11,517 nt of DNA from Paracoccaceae bacterium (lineage in GTDB: Bacteria; Pseudomonadota; Alphaproteobacteria; Rhodobacterales; Rhodobacteraceae). Under the pieces are notes generated by a model, which was given only the letters and a program-made list of their open reading frames with translations, did no database searches and was not told the DNA's origin. Location of the stretch: positions 1 through 11,517 of the forward strand of contig SKNG01000253.1 of the NCBI GenBank assembly GCA_007120685.1, in the 5' to 3' direction. Every line of letters begins with the position of its first letter. Positions within the stretch are counted from its first letter, which is position 1. Below, piece by piece: positions 1 to 5,889 of the stretch. A program made the position numbers and the translations under genes.

Positions 1-69
1 CGCCCGCAAGGAGAGCGGCGTTCACGCAGGCGCCGCCGGACAAAGCAAAACGTTGATAGGAGAAGACCC

Positions 70-489
70 ATGCGTCACGCCCGCGGCTATCGCCGCCTGA
101 ACCGCACCCATGAGCACCGCAAGGCGCTGTGGGCCAATATGGCCGGCTCGTTGATCGAGCATGAGCAGATCAAGACGACGCTGCCCAAGGCCAAGGAACT
201 GCGCCCGATCGTGGAAAAGCTGATCACGCTGGCCAAGCGCGGCGATCTGCACGCCCGCCGCCAGGCGGCCGCGCAACTGAAGCAGGACAAGCATGTCGCC
301 AAGCTGTTCGAGGTGCTGGGCCCGCGTTTTGCCGAGCGTCGGGGCGGCTATGTCCGCGTCCTGAAGGCCGGATTCCGCTATGGCGACATGGCGCCGATGG
401 CGATCATCGAATTCGTCGAGCGCGATGTGGAGGCCAAGGGCGCGGCTGACCGCGACTATCTGGAAAGCCTGGAGGCGAGCGAGGAATAA
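70..489 (+). CDS. rplQ: 50S ribosomal protein L17
   Basis: Structural protein of the large ribosomal subunit, sited near the exit of the peptide tunnel. The 139-residue product opens with the L17 signature (RHARGYRRLNRTHEHRKA, residues 2-19), followed by the conserved segment about not-yet-degraded subunit contacts (ANMAGSLIEHEQIKTTLPKAKELRP) and the GGYVRVLK stretch. It is slightly longer than E. coli L17 (127 aa) because of an acidic C-terminal tail, which is common in alphaproteobacteria. The ATG is preceded by a good Shine-Dalgarno (AGGAGAAG, 58-65). In this group rplQ normally follows rpoA as the last gene of a ribosomal-protein operon. A hairpin terminator just downstream (521-547) fits that. 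Bases 1-57 show no coding sequence I can recognise and are probably the rpoA-rplQ spacer. Confidence 0.98.
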   Translation: MRHARGYRRLNRTHEHRKALWANMAGSLIEHEQIKTTLPKAKELRPIVEKLITLAKRGDLHARRQAAAQLKQDKHVAKLFEVLGPRFAERRGGYVRVLKAGFRYGDMAPMAIIEFVERDVEAKGAADRDYLESLEASEE

Positions 490-520
490 CGCGCGCCACA
501 CCGGCTGAAACGAGCTTTCG

Positions 521-547
521 AAGGCCCGTGCCGTTGCGCGGGCCTTT
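521..547 (+). terminator. Intrinsic-type terminator after rplQ
   Basis: Hairpin with arms AAGGCCCGTG (521-530) and CGCGGGCCTT (537-546), a 10-bp stem with one G-U pair, and a 6-base loop. It lies 31 bases after the rplQ stop. The T-tract after the stem is short (TTT, then CGC), so termination may be partial or helped by Rho. It is the natural end of the ribosomal-protein transcript. Confidence 0.6.
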
Positions 548-582
548 CGCATTGCGTGGGGCTGGTGGATACTGCCTTGGAC

Positions 583-658
583 GGGGTGCTGGTGGCAGCG
601 TCGCGGGTGCTGCCTGCCCCCGCACCCCCGGGAGTATTTTCGGCAAGATGAAGGGGCG
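583..658 (+). repeat. Structured intergenic element, copy A (before rarA)
   Basis: An outer stem GGGGTGC (583-589) / GCACCCC (622-628) encloses an inner hairpin GGCAGC (594-599) / GCTGCC (609-614). It is followed directly by a conserved box with GAGTATTT (632-639) and GGCAAGATGA (642-651), then a G-rich end. Positions 623-658 match 6571-6606 (copy B) at 30 of 36 bases. The stem pair T587-A624 corresponds to A6539-T6572 in copy B, so pairing is kept although both bases differ. The AAGGGG at its 3' end (651-656) sits 10 bases before the rarA GTG and probably serves as its Shine-Dalgarno. I know of no named family. From memory, similar boxes recur in Rhodobacteraceae genomes, but I cannot verify that here. 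Confidence 0.7.
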
Positions 659-666
659 GGGCCGGA

Positions 667-1986
667 GTGGCTGATCTGTTCGACCGAACGGCGGAGGAAG
701 GCGGGAAGCGGGAGGCGCCGCGCCCGCTGGCGGATCGGTTGCGGCCGGGCGCACTGGATCAGGTTATCGGACAGGAGGCGGTGCTGGCCCCGGAAGGTCC
801 GCTGGGGTCGATGCTGGCTGCCGGCGCGCTCGGCTCGGTGATCCTGTGGGGGCCGCCCGGGGTGGGCAAGACCACCATCGCACGCCTGCTGGCAGATGCC
901 ACCGATCTGGCCTTCGTGCAGATCAGTGCGATCTTCACCGGCGTGACGGAGCTGCGCAAGATGTTCGAGGCGGCGGCGCTGCGGCGCGGGCAGGGGCGCG
1001 GGACGCTGCTGTTCGTGGACGAGATCCACCGCTTCAACAAGGCCCAGCAGGACGGGTTCCTGCCGCATATGGAGGATGGCACCATCGTGCTGGTGGGCGC
1101 CACCACCGAAAACCCGTCCTTCGCGCTGAATGCCGCGCTCTTGAGCCGGGCGCAGGTGATCGTGCTGAAGCGGCTGGATCTGGCCGATCTGGAGCGTCTG
1201 GCCCAGCGCGCCGAGCAGGCGCTGGACCGCGCCTTGCCCCTGACCGCCGAGGCGCGCGAGGCGCTGCTGGAAATGGCCGATGGCGACGGGCGGGCGGCGC
1301 TGAACCTGATCGAACAGGTGATGGCCTGGGAGCTGTCCACGCCGCTGGATGCGCAGGCGCTGGGCCAGCGGCTGGCGCGGCGGGCGGCGCAGTATGACAA
1401 GGCGGGCGATCAGCATTACAACCTGATTTCCGCCCTGCACAAATCCGTGCGCGGCTCCGACCCCGATGCCGCGCTTTACTGGTTGGCGCGGATGCTGGCG
1501 GGTGGCGAGGACCCGCGCTATCTGGCCCGCCGCATCACCCGCATGGCGGTGGAGGATATCGGCCTGGCCGACCCGCAGGCGCAGGCGGTTTGTCTGGACG
1601 CCTGGCAGGTCTACGAGCGGCTGGGCAGCCCGGAAGGCGATCTGGCGCTGGCGCAGGCGGTGATCTATCTGGCGCTGGCGCCGAAATCGAACGCCGCCTA
1701 TGCCGGGTTCAAGGCCGCTCAGGCGCTGGCGAAGAAGACCGGTTCTGCCATGCCGCCCGCGCATATCCTCAACGCCCCCACCGCGCTGATGAAGGAACAG
1801 GGCTATGGGGAGGGCTATGAATACGATCATGATGCGCCGGATGGGTTTTCGGGGCAGAACTATTTCCCGGAAGGGGTGAAGCGCCCGGTCCTTTATGCCC
1901 CGCCGGAGCGGGGGTTCGAGCGGGAACTGGGCAAGCGTCTGGTATGGTTCGCCAAGCAGCGCGCGCGGCGGGGCGAAGGGGGCTGA
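667..1986 (+). CDS. rarA: Replication-associated recombination ATPase RarA (MgsA)
   Basis: AAA+ ATPase of the RarA/MgsA/WRNIP1 family, which acts at stalled replication forks in the cytoplasm and is related to clamp-loader subunits and RuvB. The 439-residue product is close to the E. coli length (447). Visible motifs are Walker A GPPGVGKTT (residues 62-70), Walker B LLFVDEIH with D118 and E119, and sensor 1 GATTENPSF with N149. The C-terminal half carries the family's tetramerisation region, including YDKAGDQHYNLISALHKS, RMAVEDIGLADP and the NYFPEG stretch. Translation starts at GTG 667, giving MADLFDRTAEEG; the Shine-Dalgarno AAGGGG lies in the upstream repeat element. crcB follows 67 bases downstream on the same strand and may be cotranscribed. 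Confidence 0.96.
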   Translation: MADLFDRTAEEGGKREAPRPLADRLRPGALDQVIGQEAVLAPEGPLGSMLAAGALGSVILWGPPGVGKTTIARLLADATDLAFVQISAIFTGVTELRKMFEAAALRRGQGRGTLLFVDEIHRFNKAQQDGFLPHMEDGTIVLVGATTENPSFALNAALLSRAQVIVLKRLDLADLERLAQRAEQALDRALPLTAEAREALLEMADGDGRAALNLIEQVMAWELSTPLDAQALGQRLARRAAQYDKAGDQHYNLISALHKSVRGSDPDAALYWLARMLAGGEDPRYLARRITRMAVEDIGLADPQAQAVCLDAWQVYERLGSPEGDLALAQAVIYLALAPKSNAAYAGFKAAQALAKKTGSAMPPAHILNAPTALMKEQGYGEGYEYDHDAPDGFSGQNYFPEGVKRPVLYAPPERGFERELGKRLVWFAKQRARRGEGG

Positions 1987-2053
1987 GCCCCCCGGAACAG
2001 GCACCCGGCATTGGCGGTTGACATCGCGCCGCGCCCGCGAAAAGGAGGGGCGC

Positions 2054-2431
2054 ATGTGGGGAACCCTGGCACAGGTGGCAATCGGCGGGGCGCTGGGCGC
2101 GATGGCGCGTTTCGGCACGCAATCGCTGTCCTTTCGCCTGTTCGGCCCGCACTTCCCGGTGGGGACGATGGCGGTGAACGGGCTGGGGTCATTCCTGATG
2201 GGGCTACTGGCGGCGCTCTTGATCGACCGGGACATCGCCCGTTTCGCCCCAGGGCTGCTGGTCGGCTTCCTGGGGGCCTACACGACCTTCTCCACCTATG
2301 CGCTGGATGCCCTGCGACTGTGGGAGCGCGGCGAGGCGGCGCTTGCCACCGGCTATGTGCTGGGCACCGTCGTGCTGTCGATCGGCGCCTGTGTGGCGGG
2401 CATGGCGATCGGGCGGGCTCTGTTCACATGA
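2054..2431 (+). CDS. crcB: Fluoride channel CrcB/Fluc
   Basis: Small inner-membrane channel that lets cytoplasmic fluoride escape; the family works as a dual-topology dimer with a central sodium ion. The 125-residue product has four hydrophobic segments. It carries both family signatures: GTMAVNGLGSFLMG (residues 37-50, with N42) and GAYTTFSTYALD (74-85). In the second, F79 is kept and the second aromatic of the 'Phe box' is Tyr (Y82), a common variant. The ATG has a near-ideal Shine-Dalgarno (AGGAGG, 2043-2048, five-base spacer). An in-frame open stretch runs upstream into rarA, but this start gives the family's normal N-terminus. The stop overlaps the next start (ATGA). No fluoride riboswitch is recognisable in the 67-base gap before it. 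Confidence 0.95.
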   Translation: MWGTLAQVAIGGALGAMARFGTQSLSFRLFGPHFPVGTMAVNGLGSFLMGLLAALLIDRDIARFAPGLLVGFLGAYTTFSTYALDALRLWERGEAALATGYVLGTVVLSIGACVAGMAIGRALFT

Positions 2432-3465
2432 GCGGGGTGCAGAGGCTTGTGGTGGGCCCGGATGAGGGTGACCAGCGGCTGGACCGCTGGCTGAAGCGGC
2501 ACTTTCCGCAGCTCAATCAGGCGATGGTGGAGCGGCTGTGCCGCAAGGGCGCGTTGCGTGTCGATGGCGGCCGGGTGAAGGCCGCAACGCGGCTGGAAGC
2601 CGGGCAGAGCGTGCGCGTCCCGCCCTTGCCCGATGCCCCGCCGCCAGCCGTCACGGCCCCGGCGCGCGGCCCCTCGCCCGATGATGCCGCAATGATCCAG
2701 GCCGCAGTGATCTGGAAGGACCAGCATATCATCGCGCTGAACAAACCGCCGGGCCTGCCGTCGCAGGGCGGCTCGGGGCAGGGCAGCCGGCATGTGGACG
2801 GGCTGACCGGGGCCTTGATGTTCGGCTACAAGGAACGCCCGGTGCTGGTGCATCGGTTGGACAAGGATACTTCCGGCCTGATGCTGTTGGCCCGCACCCC
2901 GCGCGTGGCGCGCAGGCTGGGCGAGGCGTTCCGGGCGCGTGCGACGCAGAAGATATACTGGGCCGTCACCGCCGGCGTGCCCAGCCCAGCCAAGGCCACG
3001 GTACGTTACGGGCTGGTCAAGGCCGGCGGCGCGGGCGCCGAAAAGATGCGCTGCATCCACCCCGACCAGGTCGCCGCAACCGAGGGTGCGAAACATGCCA
3101 TCACCGATTACGCCGTGATCGAGCGGTTGGGAAACCGCGCCGCCTGGGTGGCGCTGTCGCCCGTTACCGGTCGTACCCATCAGCTGCGCGCGCATATGGC
3201 CGAACTGGGCCATCCCATCGCCGGCGACGGGAAATACGGTGGATCAGGACAGGAGAACCCGGGCACCGGCTGGGGCGCGCAACTGGGCGGCGAGATCAGC
3301 CGCAAGCTGCATCTGCACGCCCGCTCCATCCGGCTTGACCATCCGGTGACCGGCGCGCCCCTGTTCCTGACCGCGCCGCTGCCCGCGCATATGGCGCGCA
3401 GCTGGGCGGCCTTTGGCTGGCGCGAGGGCGACGCGCCCGAAGACCCCTTTGCCGAGGCGCCATGA
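2428..3465 (+). CDS. rluC: 23S rRNA pseudouridine synthase, RluC/RluD family
   Basis: Converts specific uridines of 23S rRNA to pseudouridine; E. coli RluC acts on U955, U2504 and U2580. The 345-residue product has an N-terminal S4 RNA-binding domain (about residues 15-65, beginning QRLDRWLKRHFPQLNQ). The catalytic domain follows, with HRLDKDTSG at 142-150, where D145 is the predicted nucleophile. Further family motifs are LNKPPGLPSQGG and GRTHQLRAHMAELGHPIAGDGKYGG. The start ATG overlaps the crcB stop (ATGA), and its own stop overlaps the next start in the same way. RluC against RluD cannot be settled by eye. I prefer RluC because this crcB - rluC - ATP12 order is familiar in Rhodobacterales, where a HAD hydrolase gene often sits between rluC and ATP12; it is absent here. 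Confidence 0.9.
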   Translation: MSGVQRLVVGPDEGDQRLDRWLKRHFPQLNQAMVERLCRKGALRVDGGRVKAATRLEAGQSVRVPPLPDAPPPAVTAPARGPSPDDAAMIQAAVIWKDQHIIALNKPPGLPSQGGSGQGSRHVDGLTGALMFGYKERPVLVHRLDKDTSGLMLLARTPRVARRLGEAFRARATQKIYWAVTAGVPSPAKATVRYGLVKAGGAGAEKMRCIHPDQVAATEGAKHAITDYAVIERLGNRAAWVALSPVTGRTHQLRAHMAELGHPIAGDGKYGGSGQENPGTGWGAQLGGEISRKLHLHARSIRLDHPVTGAPLFLTAPLPAHMARSWAAFGWREGDAPEDPFAEAP

Positions 3466-4181
3466 CCGGCTGGGCGCGCAAGGTCTTCTGGAAAGATGTC
3501 GCCACGGCCAAGGGGCCGGAGGGGCATGCCGTGCTGCTCGATGGCCGGCCGCTGCGAACGCCGGCGCGCGCGGCCCTGGCCCTGCCCACGGCCGCGCTGG
3601 CCCATCTGGTAGCCGAGGAATGGCGCGCGCAGAATGGTACCATCCGCCCGGACAGCATGCCCGCCACGCGCGCCGCCAATGCCGCCATCGACAAGGTGCG
3701 CGGCAGCAAGGGCGATGTGACCGCGCTGGTGGCGGCCTATGGCGAAACCGATCTGTTGTGCTACCGCGCCAGTTCGCCGGCGGCGCTCTGCGCCGAACAG
3801 GCCGCCGCCTGGGAGCCTTTGCTGGACTGGGCCACGCGGCGCTACGAGGTCACCTGGCGGCGGGTCGAAGGGGTGATGCCGGCATCGCAGCCGCCCGCGA
3901 CCCTGGCGCGGCTGACAAATGAAGTCGCGCGCCTGAACGCGTTCGAACTGACCGCCATGCATGATCTGGTGGCAATGTCCGGCTCGCTGGTCATCGGGCT
4001 GGCGGTGCTGGAGCGGGCCGAGGCGCCAGAGCAGCTGTGGCAAGCCTCTCGCATCGACGAGGACTGGCAGGCGCGCCAATGGGGTCATGACGAAGAGGCG
4101 AGGCGAACCGCCGAGAATCGACGACAGACCTTCATGCAGGCAGTGCGGTTTCTGAGGGCATGTCAGGCAGAGCCAGGCTGA
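3462..4181 (+). CDS. ATP12-family F1-ATPase assembly chaperone
   Basis: ATP12 proteins bind the free F1 alpha subunit until it joins beta in the F1 hexamer. They are found in mitochondria and alphaproteobacteria, and a Paracoccus denitrificans member has been crystallised. The 239-residue product shows the family pattern: a beta-rich N-terminal part (FWKDVATAKGPEGHAVLLDGRPLRTPARAALALP), the EEWRAQNGTIRPDSMPATRAANAAIDKV segment, DLLCYRA, then WEPLLDW. A helical C-terminal domain with LTAMHDLVAMSGSLVIGLAV completes it. The ATG overlaps the pseudouridine synthase stop (ATGA), so translation is probably coupled. No ATP synthase gene lies in this window; the chaperone is normally encoded away from the atp operon. 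It is the last gene of the run, and the 118 bases after it hold a candidate promoter for the next gene. Confidence 0.93.
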   Translation: MTGWARKVFWKDVATAKGPEGHAVLLDGRPLRTPARAALALPTAALAHLVAEEWRAQNGTIRPDSMPATRAANAAIDKVRGSKGDVTALVAAYGETDLLCYRASSPAALCAEQAAAWEPLLDWATRRYEVTWRRVEGVMPASQPPATLARLTNEVARLNAFELTAMHDLVAMSGSLVIGLAVLERAEAPEQLWQASRIDEDWQARQWGHDEEARRTAENRRQTFMQAVRFLRACQAEPG

Positions 4182-4212
4182 GTATCTGGCGGATTCGACA
4201 GCACTCTTTGTC

Positions 4213-4241
4213 TTGACCTTGGCCAAGCTTCGTCTCAGATT
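4213..4241 (+). promoter_or_regulatory. Candidate promoter of the binding-protein gene
   Basis: TTGACC (4213-4218) resembles a sigma-70 -35 box. A 17-base spacer leads to CAGATT (4236-4241), a poor -10 match. A perfect 10-bp palindrome CTTGGCCAAG (4218-4227) overlaps the -35 edge and could be an operator. The placement, about 60 bases before the ATG at 4300 and after the last gene of the previous run, makes a promoter here likely. The exact boxes are uncertain. Confidence 0.3.
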
Positions 4242-4246
4242 GAACC

Positions 4247-4278
4247 TGCCGTTTTTCCAGGACTGTGACTAAACGGCA
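4247..4278 (+). promoter_or_regulatory. Inverted repeat in the leader of the binding-protein gene
   Basis: Perfect 8-bp inverted repeat TGCCGTTT (4247-4254) / AAACGGCA (4271-4278) with a 16-base loop, ending 21 bases before the ATG at 4300. It would lie in the 5' leader if the candidate promoter at 4213-4241 is used. It could be a regulator-binding site or an RNA hairpin. There is no T-tract after it, so it is not an intrinsic terminator. Confidence 0.35.
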
Positions 4279-4299
4279 ACAGGGAGCAGTAAACAAAAC

Positions 4300-5319
4300 A
4301 TGAAGATCGCAACGCTACTGGGGCTCGCAACGGCCGGCATCTTGGTTCTTCAGGTGCCTGCGGCGGCGCAGACCCTTCAGGCGGTTCAGGATCGCGAGAC
4401 GCTGGTCTGTGCGGTGCCGGCAGACATGCGCGGCTTCGCCGCGGCCGATTCTGCCGGCGCCTGGAGCGGCTTTGACGTGGCTTTCTGTCGTGCCCTGGCT
4501 GCGGCGGTGCTGGGCTCTTCCACGGCGGTGACCTTCCTGCCCGGCACGCGCGAGGAACGTTTCGACGCGCTGATCGCCGGCGAGGCCGATGTGGTGTCTG
4601 GCAATGCGGGCTGGCACTATAGCGCCGATGTCGAGTTGCCGATCAGCTTTGTCGGCGTCACGCTGTTTGACGGGCTGGGCGTCATGGTCAGCCGGGAACT
4701 GGGGGTGGCATCGGCGCAGGAACTGGAAGGCATGCGCATCTGCGTCGATCCCGATGCCCCGTCGAGTGACGCGCTGAGCGAGTATTTCGGCATGTGGGAC
4801 AAGCAGTACGATCCCGTGCCCGTGCACAACCGCGCCGATGTGCAGGAACGGTATCTGGGCGGGGGCTGCGACGCCGTCAGTGCCGAGATTTCGCGCCTCG
4901 CCGCGATTCGTGCCGCCTTTGCCGCGCCGGGCGACCATGTCTTCCTGCCCGAGGTTCTGGCCCGCGAGCCGCAATCGCTGGTGGTGCGCGACGACGATCA
5001 GCAATGGGCCGATATCGTGCGCTGGGTACTGAACGCGCTGATCCTGGCCGAAGAACTGGGCGTCACCTCGGCGAATGTGGACGAACTGGCCGCCGGATCG
5101 ACCAACCCCCATGTCGCCCGGTTGCTGGGCACTTCGGATAACCTGGGGGAAATGCTGGGGCTGGAAAGTGACTGGGCGCAGCGTGCCATCGCCGCCGGTG
5201 GCCATTATGGCGAGATCTATGCCGCCAATATCGGCCAGCAAACCCCCATCGGCCTGCCGCGCGGGCTGAACGCGCTATGGACCCAGGGCGGGTTGATGTA
5301 TTCGCCGCCGTTTCGCTGA
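4300..5319 (+). CDS. Orphan AapJ/BztA-like periplasmic binding protein with altered ligand site
   Basis: The 339-residue product is a solute-binding protein of the polar amino acid class, closest in pattern to AapJ/BztA of general L-amino-acid ABC importers. Residues 1-23 form a Sec signal peptide (likely cleavage AAA|Q, 23/24). The family scaffold is clear: WSGFDVAFCRALAAAV, DDDQQWADIVRWVLNALILAEELGVTSANVDE, LGEMLGLESDW and RGLNALWTQGGLMY. Four family cysteines are kept (C37, the Cys of AFCRAL, C148 and C190). The usual ligand contacts are not: SRNTTWTLTR is SGNAGWHYSA (100-109, carboxylate Arg to A109), TGTTT is PDAPS (151-155) and the amino-group Asp is E196. No permease or ATPase gene is adjacent, and the next gene is convergent. 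It may bind something else, act as a sensor partner, or be degenerate. Shine-Dalgarno GGGAG (4282-4286) is rather far from the ATG. Confidence 0.88.
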   Translation: MKIATLLGLATAGILVLQVPAAAQTLQAVQDRETLVCAVPADMRGFAAADSAGAWSGFDVAFCRALAAAVLGSSTAVTFLPGTREERFDALIAGEADVVSGNAGWHYSADVELPISFVGVTLFDGLGVMVSRELGVASAQELEGMRICVDPDAPSSDALSEYFGMWDKQYDPVPVHNRADVQERYLGGGCDAVSAEISRLAAIRAAFAAPGDHVFLPEVLAREPQSLVVRDDDQQWADIVRWVLNALILAEELGVTSANVDELAAGSTNPHVARLLGTSDNLGEMLGLESDWAQRAIAAGGHYGEIYAANIGQQTPIGLPRGLNALWTQGGLMYSPPFR

Positions 5320-5370
5320 CGCCCCTGCCTACGGGTCGATGCGCAACCATTCCCTGCCGATGGGGCGCGG

Positions 5371-5889
5371 TCAGGCCGCCAGTTCGCGCGGTACGACGAA
5401 ATCCCGAACGGCGCCCAGGCCGAAGCCGACATCCTGCCAGCTGTCGATCTCGAAACTGGCGATCAACGTGGCGCCGGTTGGGTAGCGACGATAGGCCGGA
5501 TGCGCCGGCATCTGTGCCACGATCCGTTCGGCAAATTCGCCGATGCCGGGATTGTGTCCGACCATCATCACCGTCTCGGCCTGGGCGTGACGCAGCACGG
5601 CCAGCATGACATCGGGGCTGGCATGATAAAGCGCGGGCTTGAGTACCAGCGCCGGTGCGTCGCCCGCTGCCGTGCCCAGCGTCTGTGCAATACGCTCCCA
5701 GGTTTCACGGGTCCGCGTGGCATCAGAGCACAGCACCTCGCCCGGGATGTAGCCGCGCGAGGCAAGCCAGGCGCCCAGCTCGGCCGATGCTCGCTGGCCG
5801 CGGGCGTTCAGCGGGCGGTCATGGTCGGCCATCATCGGGTCGTCCCAACTGGACTTGGCGTGGCGGGTCAGGATCAGGCGGCGGGTCAT
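5371..5889 (-). CDS. SixA-like histidine phosphatase
   Basis: Histidine-phosphatase (phosphoglycerate-mutase-like) family protein of 172 residues, close to SixA, which in E. coli removes phosphate from histidine-phosphotransfer proteins; the substrate here is unknown. The N-terminal TRHAKSSW (residues 8-15) holds the phospho-accepting H10 and R9. The second histidine is H112 in VGHNPG, and SDATRTRETW (55-64) supplies the conserved arginine. The reading frame is open 34 codons further upstream. I chose the ATG at 5889 because it gives the standard RRLILTRHA start and overlaps the stop of the preceding iron-sulfur gene (ATGA). It is the last gene of the argB trio and converges on the binding-protein gene across 51 bases with no clear terminator. 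Confidence 0.88.
   Translation of the reverse strand: MTRRLILTRHAKSSWDDPMMADHDRPLNARGQRASAELGAWLASRGYIPGEVLCSDATRTRETWERIAQTLGTAAGDAPALVLKPALYHASPDVMLAVLRHAQAETVMMVGHNPGIGEFAERIVAQMPAHPAYRRYPTGATLIASFEIDSWQDVGFGLGAVRDFVVPRELAA

Noticed and set aside
15..36. GC-rich hairpin GCGGCG/CGCCGC before rplQ
   Set aside because: Six base pairs of pure GC with a 10-base loop is expected by chance at this GC content; no T-tract.
648..674. Eight-codon ORF starting at the ATG inside repeat copy A and ending over the rarA start
   Set aside because: Too short to judge; the ATG is part of the conserved box and the stop position is likely chance.
2018..2023. Perfect TTGACA -35 box before crcB
   Set aside because: No plausible -10 box at 16-18 bases; the sequence there is the Shine-Dalgarno region. 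A promoter cannot be supported.
1987..2053. Possible fluoride riboswitch upstream of crcB
   Set aside because: Only 67 bases are available and I cannot find the conserved segments of the crcB motif; crcB is probably expressed from the rarA transcript.
22..2235. Very long open frame on the minus strand opposite rplQ, rarA and part of crcB
   Set aside because: Arg- and Gln-rich shadow of the real plus-strand genes, typical of GC-rich DNA; no recognisable domain.
4783..4796. GAGTATTTCGGCATG resembling the repeat box
   Set aside because: Lies inside the binding-protein gene, encodes a conserved-looking EYFGM stretch, lacks the AAGATGA part and has no upstream stem.
5320..5370. Bidirectional terminator between the binding protein and the phosphatase gene
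   Set aside because: Only CGCCCC/GGGGCG with a 36-base loop can pair; too weak to call.
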